Shown: positions 8,349-17,445, counted from the first letter of the stretch. The stretch is 64,000 nucleotides of DNA from Chryseobacterium formosum (GCF_026460885.1 NZ_JAOVZW010000001.1:434001-498000); one strand, 5' to 3'. Numbers and translations are program-made. The notes: generated from the letters alone by a model not told the origin.

Positions 8349-9599
8349 TTATTTTTTAATAAAATGATGATTATAAGTTCCGGATTTATTTTCAAGGGTT
8401 AAAATATATTTACCTGTATTGTATTTACTTACATTGATTTTTTGAGCTTGATTTTCTTCAGCATTAATTACTTCAATTAATTTTCCTGTCATATCAAAAA
8501 TACTGATCTTACCTATTCTCTCTTTTGATTCAATGATTACGAAATCTGAAACAGGATTAGGATAAATTTTAATATTTTTTTCAAGTGTAAGATCTGATGT
8601 ACTTAAATTCGTTGTTACCGTGATTGCTGTCGTAGAACTTTGACATCCGCTTACTGTTTGAGTAACGTAATATGTTGTTCCGCTTGTTACAACAGTTGTT
8701 GAAGGAAGCTGCATCGTCATAGCTGTAGAAGTGTACCAAATTAAATTCTGACCAGTAACAGAAAGATTTGCTAAGGTTGATCCCGCAGAAACAGTTTGTG
8801 TCGCAACAGCAGTTGGAGGAGGAGTTGCAGCACTTATAGTTACTACAGTTTCTACTTTACCGCTTGCACAAGTTCCCAAAATCGGTGATACTTTCCAATT
8901 GTAGAAGAAATAATAAACAGTATTATTTGTATTTGAGCTGTTTATGGTACCTCCTGTAATTGATCCCAAAGTTCCTAAAGTAAAAGGAAAGGCGTTTCCC
9001 GAACCAGAATCTCTTCTCATAGAAGGAGATGATCTTGCAACGAGTTTATAAGAGTTTCCTCCAGTTACAGAAAATCCTACAGGAACAGTGAATTGTATTG
9101 GGGCACTTGATGTTCCTCCTGCAGGAATAGTTACGCTTTTTTCGGCTATTTTCACATAATTAGCGTCTAAAAGTTCTAATGCTAAAGTTCCACCTGCGGA
9201 AGCAAATACATCTACAGATTCAAGTAAAAAATTGTTGTTTGCGGTAAAAGCTAATCCCCATGGACTTGTAGCGGCTACAACAGCGCTTGAACTCGTTAGT
9301 GGAGTTGCTTTACCACCCGTCACTTGCGCTCCCAATTCATAATTATAAGCTTCTGCCCAATAAGATGTTGTGGAAGTTATTGCAGGTGTTGTATAAGTAT
9401 TTCCTATCCAAATAGGAGTGGTTGCGGTCGCAGAGTTGTACCATTTTACTTCAGTTGCTGTGGTATTTGCAGTAAGTAGTGCAGAATTCTGACCGCAAGT
9501 AGATGATGGAGGAACAGTGAGTTGCGGTGTCGTACAGTTTTGTGAGTAACAGATTCCACTTATAAAAGCAGAAAGAATAAAAGTGTAAATTTTCTTCAT
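8349..9599 (-). CDS. T9SS-secreted protein with type A sorting domain
   Basis: A 416-residue exported protein. It starts with a signal peptide (MKKIYTFILSAFISGICYSQ). Residues 25-70 and 265-330 look like Ig-like repeats of the Bacteroidota surface type (SxxTCGQNSALL, and WYTST with TYYVTQTVSGC). A beta-rich region lies between them. The last 75 residues are a type IX secretion sorting domain: KIYPNPVSDFVIIES, ISIFDMTGKLI and a final HHFIKK. Such proteins are moved across the outer membrane and released or attached to the surface. Function is unknown; an adhesin or matrix protein is likely. Confidence 0.9.
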   Translation of the reverse strand: MKKIYTFILSAFISGICYSQNCTTPQLTVPPSSTCGQNSALLTANTTATEVKWYNSATATTPIWIGNTYTTPAITSTTSYWAEAYNYELGAQVTGGKATPLTSSSAVVAATSPWGLAFTANNNFLLESVDVFASAGGTLALELLDANYVKIAEKSVTIPAGGTSSAPIQFTVPVGFSVTGGNSYKLVARSSPSMRRDSGSGNAFPFTLGTLGSITGGTINSSNTNNTVYYFFYNWKVSPILGTCASGKVETVVTISAATPPPTAVATQTVSAGSTLANLSVTGQNLIWYTSTAMTMQLPSTTVVTSGTTYYVTQTVSGCQSSTTAITVTTNLSTSDLTLEKNIKIYPNPVSDFVIIESKERIGKISIFDMTGKLIEVINAEENQAQKINVSKYNTGKYILTLENKSGTYNHHFIKK

Positions 9600-9678
9600 A
9601 AATAGAGTTTTTTAAGATTGAAGTTATATTTAAATTTTCTAAGGATTCAATTAAAAAATTTATGTTTAAAAAAATAAT

Positions 9679-9704
9679 GAAGCCCGAACAAAGATTTCGG
9701 GCTT
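9679..9704 (-). terminator. Orphan terminator-type hairpin upstream of the T9SS gene
   Basis: GAAGCCCGAA and TTCGGGCTTC form a 10-bp stem with a 6-nt loop. The U-rich side faces the minus strand (ATTATTTTTTT). No minus-strand gene lies upstream for it to end. The rest of 9600-10050 shows no gene-like frame; it is AT-rich and ends with the promoter at 9994. Confidence 0.65.
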
Positions 9705-9993
9705 CATTTATTGTAAATCCTTTATCAACGTTTTTTGAATTCTAAAAACTGATAAGCAAACAAAGATAAAGGGGAGGGAATTACATTGCCACTAGATCTT
9801 ACTCTAATGTTCCTAAAAAATTAATTTAATAAAGTTTTTTTCATGGAAATCGTTTTTAGAATCATTTCAAATTTAGTAAAATAAATTTAATATTAGTGCT
9901 TATTATTCAAATTTTATCTAAATATTTTGTAGTATCTGTATGTTTTACCTTTGAATGATTTTATTTACCAAAGAATCTGATAGTTTTTATAAA

Positions 9994-10025
9994 TTGTTTA
10001 TACCATCAGAAAATTTGTAAATTTG
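9994..10025 (+). promoter_or_regulatory. Candidate promoter for the bacilliredoxin gene
   Basis: TTG at 9994-9996 and TAAATTTG at 10018-10025 match the Bacteroidota -33 (TTG) and -7 (TAnnTTTG) elements with a 21-nt spacer. The predicted start of transcription is about 20 nt before the ATG. Confidence 0.55.
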
Positions 10026-10050
10026 TAAACACTTTTAAAAAAAATAAGAA

Positions 10051-10461
10051 ATGTATCCAACAGATTTAGTAATGCCTATGAAGGCTGAGCTTACAGATAA
10101 AGGTTTCTCAGATTTGGCAACTCCTGCTCAGGTAGAAGATGCTTTAAAGCAATCAGGAACTACACTTTTAGTAATCAATTCTGTATGTGGTTGTGCGGCT
10201 GGAGCTGCAAGACCGGGAGTTGTTTATTCTTTGACAGGCGAAAAAAAACCTGATCATTTAACAACTGTTTTTGCAGGTTATGATAAAGAGGCGGTTGATG
10301 CAGCTAGAAAACATTTAGCACCTTTCCCTCCAAGTTCACCATGTGTGGCGCTTTTCAAAGACGGAGAATTGGTTCACATGCTTGAAAGACATCACATCGA
10401 AGGAAATCCTGCAGGAGCAATTGCTGCAAACCTACAAGCTGCTTACGACGAATATTGCTAA
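10051..10461 (+). CDS. BrxA/BrxB family bacilliredoxin
   Basis: A 136-residue thioredoxin-like protein of the YphP/YqiW (BrxA/BrxB) family. The diagnostic CGC motif is in NSVCGCAAGAARPG (about residues 48-60), where thioredoxins have CxxC. The family removes bacillithiol from mixed disulfides on proteins. Many Bacteroidota carry it and also make bacillithiol, so a redox repair role in the cytoplasm is likely. It has its own promoter and about 100 nt before the next gene. Length and the HHIEGNPAGAIAANL end match the family. Confidence 0.93.
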   Translation: MYPTDLVMPMKAELTDKGFSDLATPAQVEDALKQSGTTLLVINSVCGCAAGAARPGVVYSLTGEKKPDHLTTVFAGYDKEAVDAARKHLAPFPPSSPCVALFKDGELVHMLERHHIEGNPAGAIAANLQAAYDEYC

Positions 10462-10552
10462 TATTTAAGTATTAAAAAATTGATATAGAAACCATTACAG
10501 ATTTTGTGATGGTTTTTTTATTTAAATCATTCGCAGAAAATACAAATAGTAT

Positions 10553-10560
10553 TATATTTG
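10553..10560 (+). promoter_or_regulatory. -7 box placed 5 nt before the GH3-gene ATG
   Basis: TATATTTG is a perfect TAnnTTTG box and ends 5 nt before the ATG at 10566. The transcription start is expected at or next to the A of the ATG, so the mRNA may be leaderless. Confidence 0.5.
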
Positions 10561-10565
10561 TCTTA

Positions 10566-12083
10566 ATGGCAACGAAGGCACTTTTCAATACTGTGGTCAA
10601 TTGGTTTATCAAACAGAGGATAGATCAGATTCAGAATTTTATGGATTACCCTATTGAGACGCAAAAAGGAATCCTTTTTTCTCAGTTATTTCATGCAGAA
10701 AATACCGAATACGGTAAGAAATTTGGGTTTAATTCCATTTCAAGTTATCAGGATTTTAAAAATAAAGTTCCGATTGTTTCTTATGAAGAATTTGAGCCTT
10801 ACGTTGAGCGTGCAAGACAGGGGCATAAAGACGTAAGTTGGCCAGGTTATATCAAGCATTTTGCGAAATCTTCGGGTACAACCAATGCGAAAAGCAAGTT
10901 CATCCCTATTTCCGCAGAAAGCTTGGAATATTGCCACATGAAAGCCGGGAAAGACATGGTTTCCATTTATGCCAATAATCATCCTGAAAATCAGCTTTTC
11001 ACCAATAAAAACTTACGTTTAGGCGGAAGTTCAGAATTATACGCTGACTTCAATACTAAATTTGGTGATCTTTCTGCGATTTTAATTGACAATCTTCCTT
11101 TTTGGGTTGAAATTACCACTACTCCAAGTAAGAAAGTTTCTTTGATGGGAGAATGGGAAAGCAAATTACAGGCAATTGTTTCTGAGGTTAAAAATGAGGA
11201 TGTTGGAAGTATTTTAGGCGTTCCAAGTTGGATGATGGTGCTTTTGCAGCGAGTTTTAAAAGAAACTGATGTAAAAAGTGTTTCTGAACTTTGGCCAAAC
11301 CTCGAAGTGTTTTTCCACGGTGGAATCAGTTTTAAACCTTATAAAGAACAATACAAACCGATTATAGGAAAAAATATTAATTACTACGAAATTTACAATG
11401 CTTCTGAAGGCTTTTTCGGAATTCAGGATAGATCAAATAGTGATGAAATGCTTTTGATGCTCGATTACGGAATTTTCTACGAATTTATTCCGATGGATCA
11501 GTTTCATCATTCTAATCCGAAAGTTGTAAGTTTGGAAGGTGTAGAAGTTGGGAAAAACTATGCAATGGTCATCACGACCAATGGTGGACTTTGGAGATAT
11601 TTGATTGGAGATACCGTTGTTTTCACGTCAATTAATCCTTTCAGAATTAAAATTACCGGTCGTACAAAACATTATATTAATGCTTTTGGTGAAGAATTAA
11701 TGATTACGAATGTAGAATCTGCTTTGACTAAAGCTTGTGAGGAAACCAATGCTTCAGTAAAAGATTTTACTGGAGCTCCGATTTTTATGAAAGAAAATGA
11801 AAGCGGCGCCCACGAATGGATTTTTGAATTTAGCGAACATCCTGAAAATCTTGAATTATTTACCGATATTTTTGACCGTCATCTTAAAACCATCAATTCT
11901 GATTACGAAGCCAAAAGATATAACAATATCACGCTGAAAAAACCGGTAGTTCATATCGCAAAACCCAATCTTTTCTATTGCTGGCTTGAATCTAAAGGTA
12001 AATTAGGCGGACAAAACAAAGTTCCGAGACTTAGTAACGACAGAGAATATATAGATCCTTTACTGGAGCTTAATAGAGCATAA
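10566..12083 (+). CDS. GH3 auxin-responsive promoter family protein
   Basis: A 505-residue protein of the GH3 family, whose plant members are acyl-adenylate-forming enzymes that join amino acids to jasmonate or auxin. Visible motifs are the phosphate-binding FAKSSGTTNAKSKFIPIS (about residues 98-115), EIYNASEGFFGIQD, LMLDYGIFYEFIP and YLIGDTVVF with ITGRTKHYINAFGEE. The start is put at the ATG at 10566 (MATKALFN), because the longer frame from 10506 would begin upstream of the -7 box at 10553. The bacterial substrate is not known. The gene stands alone and ends at a strong terminator. Confidence 0.92.
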   Translation: MATKALFNTVVNWFIKQRIDQIQNFMDYPIETQKGILFSQLFHAENTEYGKKFGFNSISSYQDFKNKVPIVSYEEFEPYVERARQGHKDVSWPGYIKHFAKSSGTTNAKSKFIPISAESLEYCHMKAGKDMVSIYANNHPENQLFTNKNLRLGGSSELYADFNTKFGDLSAILIDNLPFWVEITTTPSKKVSLMGEWESKLQAIVSEVKNEDVGSILGVPSWMMVLLQRVLKETDVKSVSELWPNLEVFFHGGISFKPYKEQYKPIIGKNINYYEIYNASEGFFGIQDRSNSDEMLLMLDYGIFYEFIPMDQFHHSNPKVVSLEGVEVGKNYAMVITTNGGLWRYLIGDTVVFTSINPFRIKITGRTKHYINAFGEELMITNVESALTKACEETNASVKDFTGAPIFMKENESGAHEWIFEFSEHPENLELFTDIFDRHLKTINSDYEAKRYNNITLKKPVVHIAKPNLFYCWLESKGKLGGQNKVPRLSNDREYIDPLLELNRA

Positions 12084-12111
12084 AAAAACCGCAAATTAAT
12101 TGCGGTTTTTT
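12084..12111. terminator. Bidirectional terminator
   Basis: AAAAAACCGCAA and TTGCGGTTTTTT form a perfect 12-bp stem around TTAA. It lies between the convergent GH3 and lipoprotein genes and has A/T tracts on both sides, so it can work in both directions. Confidence 0.9.
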
Positions 12112-12119
12112 CGTTTAGA

Positions 12120-12527
12120 TTATTTCTTTAAATCTTCTTTCAATTTTTTTGCGGCATCTTCAACTTTTTGAGCTCCTGTTGCTGCAGTATTTTTTACGTC
12201 TTTACCAACTTCCTGTGCACCAGATTTTATGTCTTTGCCAACCTTATTAACTCCTTCTTTAATGTCTTTTCCGGCTGTGTTGATATCTTCTTTTGCTTTT
12301 TGAGCGGTATTGTCGATTTTATCTCCTGTGTTATCGACAGTGTTTTTAATATCGTTTTTAGCCTTTTCAATTTTAGAAGTATCTACCAATCCTGAATTGG
12401 TTTCTGTGGTCGTAGTCGTTGTTACAGATCCGTCTGCGTTTTCTACTTTTTCAGTTTTTGTAGAAGATTGTGTACATGCAACAAACAGTGTAGAAACTGC
12501 AACTGCTGCTAAAATGTGTTTTTTCAT
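12120..12527 (-). CDS. Lipoprotein with LEA/apolipoprotein-like amphipathic repeats
   Basis: A 135-residue protein with a lipoprotein signal (MKKHILAAVAVSTLFVAC, lipobox LFVAC, Cys18). After a Thr-rich linker the rest is a Lys/Asp/Asn-rich helical repeat with about 11-residue spacing (KDIKEGVNKVGKDIKSGAQ and similar). Such repeats occur in LEA-type stress proteins and form amphipathic helices on drying or at membranes. I infer an envelope stress role. It lies 14 nt after the next lipoprotein gene on the same strand, so the two are probably one unit. No enzyme motif is seen. Confidence 0.8.
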   Translation of the reverse strand: MKKHILAAVAVSTLFVACTQSSTKTEKVENADGSVTTTTTTETNSGLVDTSKIEKAKNDIKNTVDNTGDKIDNTAQKAKEDINTAGKDIKEGVNKVGKDIKSGAQEVGKDVKNTAATGAQKVEDAAKKLKEDLKK

Positions 12528-12541
12528 TGTGTATATTTTTA

Positions 12542-12874
12542 TTACTCTTGTTTTTGTTGATTTGAAGTTTCGGAAGCCTTCTGTTTTTTCTCATCTTCGG
12601 CTTTCTTCTTATTTTCTTTTTCTAATTCGTCTTTAATTCGTTTCTCTTCCTGTTGCAATTTTAAGGCCTCTTTTAAAGAATCTTGAAATTTTTGTGAAGA
12701 CATTCTAATTTTTCTTGCAATATCTACAGAAGTTGCTCCTGGCGAAAAAGAATCTATTGCCGTAGTATCATATTTTTGTTTTAATTCCTGAGCATTGTCT
12801 GAAACAGGTTCACGCTTCGAACAGGCAATCATTAAAACAGATAAAATTGAGGCGGCAAAAATTACATTTTTCAT
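12542..12874 (-). CDS. Small lipoprotein with charged coiled-coil tail
   Basis: 110 residues. The signal MKNVIFAASILSVLMIAC has a lipobox with Cys18, followed by a Ser/Lys linker, a helical region (residues 45-75) and a Lys/Glu-rich coiled coil (about residues 72-110). I recognise no family. It is 4 nt from the endonuclease-like gene upstream and 14 nt from the lipoprotein downstream, so it is very likely in an operon with both. An anchoring role in the envelope is possible but not shown. Confidence 0.75.
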   Translation of the reverse strand: MKNVIFAASILSVLMIACSKREPVSDNAQELKQKYDTTAIDSFSPGATSVDIARKIRMSSQKFQDSLKEALKLQQEEKRIKDELEKENKKKAEDEKKQKASETSNQQKQE

Positions 12875-12878
12875 GCAT

Positions 12879-13874
12879 CTAATTTAATAGAAATTCGGCA
12901 ATTACAGGATAGTGATCTGATAATTTTACCGAATAATCTACTTTGTAACTTTTTGGAATTATACTTTTTGAAGTAAAAATATAGTCAATTCTTAAAGGAA
13001 ATTTATAATCGTGAAAACTTGTCGAGCTTCCATTTCCAGCTTTTACAAAGGCATCGTCTAAGTTTTTGCCTAAATTATAGTATTCCCAGGAATTCGGAAC
13101 CGAATTAAAATCTCCCGCAAGAATCACAGGATAAGGCGAATGATCAACTGCTCTTCTAATTTTTCTCACTTGTTCTTCGTGCGTTCTGAATGTAGGAATC
13201 AATCTTGAAAAAATAGTTTTAAACTTATTTTGCTCTTCTTTATTTGAATTTTTATCTTCCATTCCGAGCATATTTTTATTGAGTCTAAAAGGTTCCAAAT
13301 AAACATTGACGATTCTTACAATTTTACCGTTGATTTCTACATCGGCATAAAAAGAATTTCCTTTAGATTCATCGTTGAATAAATCTGCCTGTCTTAAAAT
13401 TTTATGTTTTGTTTTTAAAATAACTGAAGGATATTTTACCAAATCTTTTCTTACAGCTCGGTTTGTATCTTTCTCCTGAACCAAGATAATGTCGGCATTT
13501 TGATCTGTGATATATTTTTTCACATTTCCCCAACCTGAACTCCCGTATTTTACATTATAAGTCAAAACTTTTATATCAGTTTTTGCATTAATAATATTGG
13601 AATTCTGAGGCGAAAAGTTAATCCATCTTCTTACCGGATTATAAAAAATAAATGTTGAAAGAATAAAAACAAAAGCAATTTTCTTCTTTTTAATAATCCA
13701 AATTATAGTAAATATTAAATGAATTAAAATTAAATAAGGAAAACATAAAGAGAGAATATTGAGTTTGCTAAAGTAAGTCGGAGCGATCCAAGCGTTTGCA
13801 AATGTGCAGATTAAAAGAAATAAAACACCTAAGTGTAAAAATAAAAAAATAGACAACCGCTTCATGAAACTCAA
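12879..13874 (-). CDS. Endonuclease/exonuclease/phosphatase family membrane protein (copy 1)
   Basis: 331 residues. The N-terminal 85 or so residues carry about three hydrophobic helices, and the rest is an endonuclease/exonuclease/phosphatase (EEP) domain. Motifs in order: LTYNVKYG, NADIILVQEKD (Glu metal ligand), VILAGDFNSVPNS (Asp/Asn catalytic pair), RIDYIFTS and SDHYPVIAEF (His base). EEP members cut nucleic acids or remove phosphate from lipids or sugars; the substrate here is unknown. The membrane part puts the active domain either in the periplasm or at the inner face. It is a tandem paralogue of 13938-14933. Confidence 0.9.
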   Translation of the reverse strand: MSFMKRLSIFLFLHLGVLFLLICTFANAWIAPTYFSKLNILSLCFPYLILIHLIFTIIWIIKKKKIAFVFILSTFIFYNPVRRWINFSPQNSNIINAKTDIKVLTYNVKYGSSGWGNVKKYITDQNADIILVQEKDTNRAVRKDLVKYPSVILKTKHKILRQADLFNDESKGNSFYADVEINGKIVRIVNVYLEPFRLNKNMLGMEDKNSNKEEQNKFKTIFSRLIPTFRTHEEQVRKIRRAVDHSPYPVILAGDFNSVPNSWEYYNLGKNLDDAFVKAGNGSSTSFHDYKFPLRIDYIFTSKSIIPKSYKVDYSVKLSDHYPVIAEFLLN

Positions 13875-13937
13875 ATATGAGTTTTGGGCAACAAAAATTT
13901 TGCCACTTAATGCTTTTTTAAATTAAAAGTGCTTGGT

Positions 13938-14933
13938 TTACTTGATTTTAAAGGTAGCAATCACAGGAAAGTGATCGGAAAGATGTACAGAGTGATCAAC
14001 TTCATAAGTCACAGGTTGTATAGATTCTGAAGTGAAGATATAATCAATTCTTAAAGGATATTTATAGTCATGAAAACTTGTTCCGCTCCCTTTTCCGACT
14101 TCGTAAAAAGCATCTTTTAAACCTTTTGAGGTTTCATAATATTCATAAGAATTGGGAACCGAATTAAAATCTCCCGCAACAATTACAGGATAAGGAGAAT
14201 TGTCGATCGCTTCACGAAGAATTTTCACTTGCTCTTGGTGCGATTTGAAAGTCGGAATCAATTTTTTGACAACACCTTTTACTTTTTGCTCATCTTCTTC
14301 ACCATTTCCATTAAGCTTTACCATGCTTTTTAAAAATCCGAATGATTCTAAATGAACATTAAAAACACGGTATATTTTTCCTTTAATTTCAAGATCTATT
14401 TGTGCACATTGTGCAGTAATATCCCCATAAGAAAGGTTTTCAAAAAGGTTTTTTCTGGAAACAACTTTGTAATTGGTATATAATGAAATGATAGGAAGAT
14501 CGTGTTTTCCTACGCCTTTTTTAAGTTCCAGTTCGCCACCATCACCATATTCCTGTATAAAAATTAAGTCAGCATTCTGCTTATCAATATATTCGATGAT
14601 TTGTTCTCTGCCTAATTTCCCTCCTTTTATGTTGAAAGTAAGAACTTTGAGGTTCGCTGTTTCTTTACTTTCAGAAGAATAATTAATCCATCTTTTTACG
14701 GGATTCAAAAAAAACAATCCTAAAAACATAAAAACAAATGCTCTTTTTTTCCAACTGAAAATCCAGAAAAATGTGAGTAAAATATATACTGTTACTAATA
14801 TCGGAAATCCTAAAGACAGTAAATTAAACCATGCAAAAATCTTTGGCGGGATATAGGCATTCAGTAAAACTCCTGTTAAAAGAAACAATAATCCCAAATG
14901 CAGTAAAAGAAGTATTAATCGGAAAATTTTCAC
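13938..14933 (-). CDS. Endonuclease/exonuclease/phosphatase family membrane protein (copy 2)
   Basis: Same length (331 residues) and layout as the neighbour: three N-terminal hydrophobic helices, then the EEP domain with LTFNIKGG, NADLIFIQEYG, VIVAGDFNSVPNS, RIDYIFTS and SDHFPVIATF. The two copies are alike through the whole C-terminal part (SFHDYKYPLRIDYIF against SFHDYKFPLRIDYIF), which shows a tandem duplication. The middle parts differ more, so the two may act on different substrates. It lies 6 nt after the rhomboid gene, so a rhomboid-EEP-EEP-lipoprotein operon is likely. Confidence 0.9.
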   Translation of the reverse strand: MKIFRLILLLLHLGLLFLLTGVLLNAYIPPKIFAWFNLLSLGFPILVTVYILLTFFWIFSWKKRAFVFMFLGLFFLNPVKRWINYSSESKETANLKVLTFNIKGGKLGREQIIEYIDKQNADLIFIQEYGDGGELELKKGVGKHDLPIISLYTNYKVVSRKNLFENLSYGDITAQCAQIDLEIKGKIYRVFNVHLESFGFLKSMVKLNGNGEEDEQKVKGVVKKLIPTFKSHQEQVKILREAIDNSPYPVIVAGDFNSVPNSYEYYETSKGLKDAFYEVGKGSGTSFHDYKYPLRIDYIFTSESIQPVTYEVDHSVHLSDHFPVIATFKIK

Positions 14934-14939
14934 AATAAA

Positions 14940-15662
14940 TTAATTAAATCTATATAAATGCTTTTTCCAGATTTTAGCTAAAATAAATCCTACAATTGCT
15001 CCTCCAACGTGGGCAAGATGGGCAATACCTCCTGCATTTCCAGTAACTCCCAATGCGACCGATCCAATAATAACAATCGGCAAAACGTATTTTACTTTTA
15101 CAGGAATTGGAATAAACATAATTCCAATTTTAGCGTCGGGATATAAAGTTGCAAAAGCTGCAATTACTCCAAAAATAGCTCCTGAAGCACCGACCATTCG
15201 GCCAAATATAATTGGGTTTATATCTTCACTAATCAATTCTTGGACCTTCAACGAAACTTTAGTATTCAAGAAGCTTTCTGGATCAGCAATATATCCTTGA
15301 ATATCAAATCCCAAGTTACTTAATTGAGAATACGCATCTTGATATTCTACAAAATTCCATAAGTTAAAAAGGAAAAATGCTCCTAATCCACTTAAAAAAT
15401 AGAGAATTAAATATTTTTTGACTCCCAGACTTTGCTCTAAAATAGGACCGAAACTGAATAGAGTAAACATATTGAAAAGAATATGCATCGGACTTCCATG
15501 CATAAACATATGTGTAATAATCTGCCATGATTTAAATTGCGGTGATAAGGGGAAATACGCAGCCAAATAAAAATCAAGTTGTGGTATTATGAGTGCTGCA
15601 ACATAAACTACAATATTTAGTATTATTAAATTTCGGGTAATTGGCGGTATATTATTAAACAT
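14940..15662 (-). CDS. Rhomboid family intramembrane serine protease
   Basis: 240 residues with six or so transmembrane helices. The catalytic Ser lies in GASGAIFGV and the His partner in AHLAHVGGAIVGF. MHGSPMHILFNMFTL carries the His/Asn residues that line the oxyanion hole. Rhomboids cut transmembrane helices of other proteins within the membrane. It lies 4 nt after mutL, which suggests joint transcription with mutL and the EEP genes. A 60-residue loop between helices 2 and 3 is longer than in GlpG. The substrate cannot be deduced. Confidence 0.94.
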   Translation of the reverse strand: MFNNIPPITRNLIILNIVVYVAALIIPQLDFYLAAYFPLSPQFKSWQIITHMFMHGSPMHILFNMFTLFSFGPILEQSLGVKKYLILYFLSGLGAFFLFNLWNFVEYQDAYSQLSNLGFDIQGYIADPESFLNTKVSLKVQELISEDINPIIFGRMVGASGAIFGVIAAFATLYPDAKIGIMFIPIPVKVKYVLPIVIIGSVALGVTGNAGGIAHLAHVGGAIVGFILAKIWKKHLYRFN

Positions 15663-15666
15663 CTAC

Positions 15667-17445
15667 TTAAAATTTATTTTTAAAATCATTAAACGGAACT
15701 TCGTAGAAACATCTTTTTCCGTTGGGTAAAAATTCAGGAAAACCGAGAGCGGTAAAATCTTTAATTAATTGCTCTGCATCTACTTTATAAATAAAATCAA
15801 AACGGGATTTCGACTGCATTTTGTTCCATTGGTTTTGATAAAACTGCAAAAATTCTTCTTCCGTTTTATATTCTAAAATTTCAAAAAGATTCTCCAGAAA
15901 TTTCATCACCTGAGATTCTTTTAAACCTTCCGGAACAGCCTCAATTCTTAAAACATTTTCATGAGCAATACTCATTTCAAATCCCATTTCGGGAAGATAT
16001 TTTTTAATTGATTTATATTTATTCTTTTCAATCTCATTCATGTGATATTCCAGAGAAAACAGAAGAGACTGACTGTTTGTGTTGGTTTTCTTTGCCGATT
16101 TATTATTTTCTGAAACCAAAAGACGGTGCATTCTGCCCAAATCAAGCATCAACGTACAATCTCCTTTATTGAAAAGCCAATATCCGTTAGGAAGTCGCAT
16201 CAAATCTTCATCAAAATCTTCATCTTCAAAAAGATTAATCTTCGAAGGCTCTGCAGAGATATTCTGATGATACATTTCCGCTAAATTCTGGATTTCTGCT
16301 TTTGAAGTCTGTCTTTCTTCCAAAAACGGATTATAATCACGGTCGACAATGATTTCCGGCATTTTTATACTTGCTGTATTGCTTTTGCTCGGAAAGCTTT
16401 TCTGCATGATTTCATCCAGTTGTGGATCTCTTTCAAAATCTAAACTTGGCGCAACATTGTAAATTCCCAAAGAACGCTTAATGGTGGAACGAAGCAAAGC
16501 GAAAATAAGATGTTCATCTTCAAATTTTATTTCCGTTTTTTGTGGATGAATATTGACATCAATTTTCTCAGGGTCTAATTCAAGAAAAAGGAAAAACGTC
16601 GGAATATATCCAGGCATTAGCAATCCTTCGAACGCTTCCTGAACCGCTTTGTTGAAATACGGACTTTTAAAAAATCTTCCGTTTACAAAAAGGAACTGTT
16701 CCCCACGGGTTTTCTTGGCACCTTCAGGTTTGGCTACGAAGCCATGAAGTTTACACCAAAGAATATCTTCTTTAATAGGAATCAGTTGTGGATGAAGTTT
16801 TCTGCCAAAAATATCGACAATTCGCTGCATCTGAGTTCCTTTTCTTAGTTTAAAAACAGGATCATCATCATGAAAAAGAGAAAACTCAAGATTTTCGTGG
16901 GCTAAAGCAACACGTTGAAATTCATCAATAACATGACGGAATTCTATATTATTGTTTTTAAGAAACTTTCTTCTTGCCGGAACATTGTAAAAAAGGTTTT
17001 TCACCAAAAAATTAGAACCTTCTGAAGTTTGAGCTGGCTCCTGAAACTGGAAAACTCCACCTTCGATGTAAATATTTGTTCCTAAAGTGGTTTCTTGTAA
17101 TTTCGTTTTAAGCTCAACCTGAGCAACGGCAGCAATTGAAGCCAAAGCTTCGCCACGGAAACCTTTGGTAGCAATTTTAAATATATCTTCAGTACCTCTA
17201 ATTTTTGAAGTAGCATGTCTTTCAAATGCCATTCTTGCATCGGTTTCAGACATTCCTTTTCCGTCATCTACAACCTGAATGAGGTTTTTTCCGGCATCTC
17301 TTATTATCAGCTCTATTTTTGTAGCTCCCGCATCAATGGAATTTTCCAAAAGTTCCTTTACAATTGAAGCAGGACGCTGCACCACTTCACCGGCTGCAAT
17401 TTGGTTGGCTACATGATCGGGTAAAAGCTGAATAATATCTGACAT
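15667..17445 (-). CDS. mutL: DNA mismatch repair protein MutL
   Basis: 592 residues. The N-terminal GHKL ATPase is complete: IAAGEVVQRPASIVKELLEN, DAGATKIEL, DDGKGM, RHATSKI and TKGFRGEAL. A linker (residues 335-420) and a dimerisation domain follow. MutL couples MutS mismatch recognition to strand removal. In the C-terminal domain the place of the endonuclease motif DQHA(x)2E is taken by LMLDLGRMHRLLVSE, and the late CPxGRP motif is altered (LPNGKRC). This copy may therefore lack nicking activity. It is the first gene of a minus-strand unit, with TATTTTTG as a possible -7 box upstream of the start. Confidence 0.95.
   Translation of the reverse strand: MSDIIQLLPDHVANQIAAGEVVQRPASIVKELLENSIDAGATKIELIIRDAGKNLIQVVDDGKGMSETDARMAFERHATSKIRGTEDIFKIATKGFRGEALASIAAVAQVELKTKLQETTLGTNIYIEGGVFQFQEPAQTSEGSNFLVKNLFYNVPARRKFLKNNNIEFRHVIDEFQRVALAHENLEFSLFHDDDPVFKLRKGTQMQRIVDIFGRKLHPQLIPIKEDILWCKLHGFVAKPEGAKKTRGEQFLFVNGRFFKSPYFNKAVQEAFEGLLMPGYIPTFFLFLELDPEKIDVNIHPQKTEIKFEDEHLIFALLRSTIKRSLGIYNVAPSLDFERDPQLDEIMQKSFPSKSNTASIKMPEIIVDRDYNPFLEERQTSKAEIQNLAEMYHQNISAEPSKINLFEDEDFDEDLMRLPNGYWLFNKGDCTLMLDLGRMHRLLVSENNKSAKKTNTNSQSLLFSLEYHMNEIEKNKYKSIKKYLPEMGFEMSIAHENVLRIEAVPEGLKESQVMKFLENLFEILEYKTEEEFLQFYQNQWNKMQSKSRFDFIYKVDAEQLIKDFTALGFPEFLPNGKRCFYEVPFNDFKNKF

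Noticed and set aside
10506..10565. Longer start for the GH3 gene
   Set aside because: It would begin before a perfect -7 box (10553), so it could not be transcribed from that promoter; the family starts at MATKALF.
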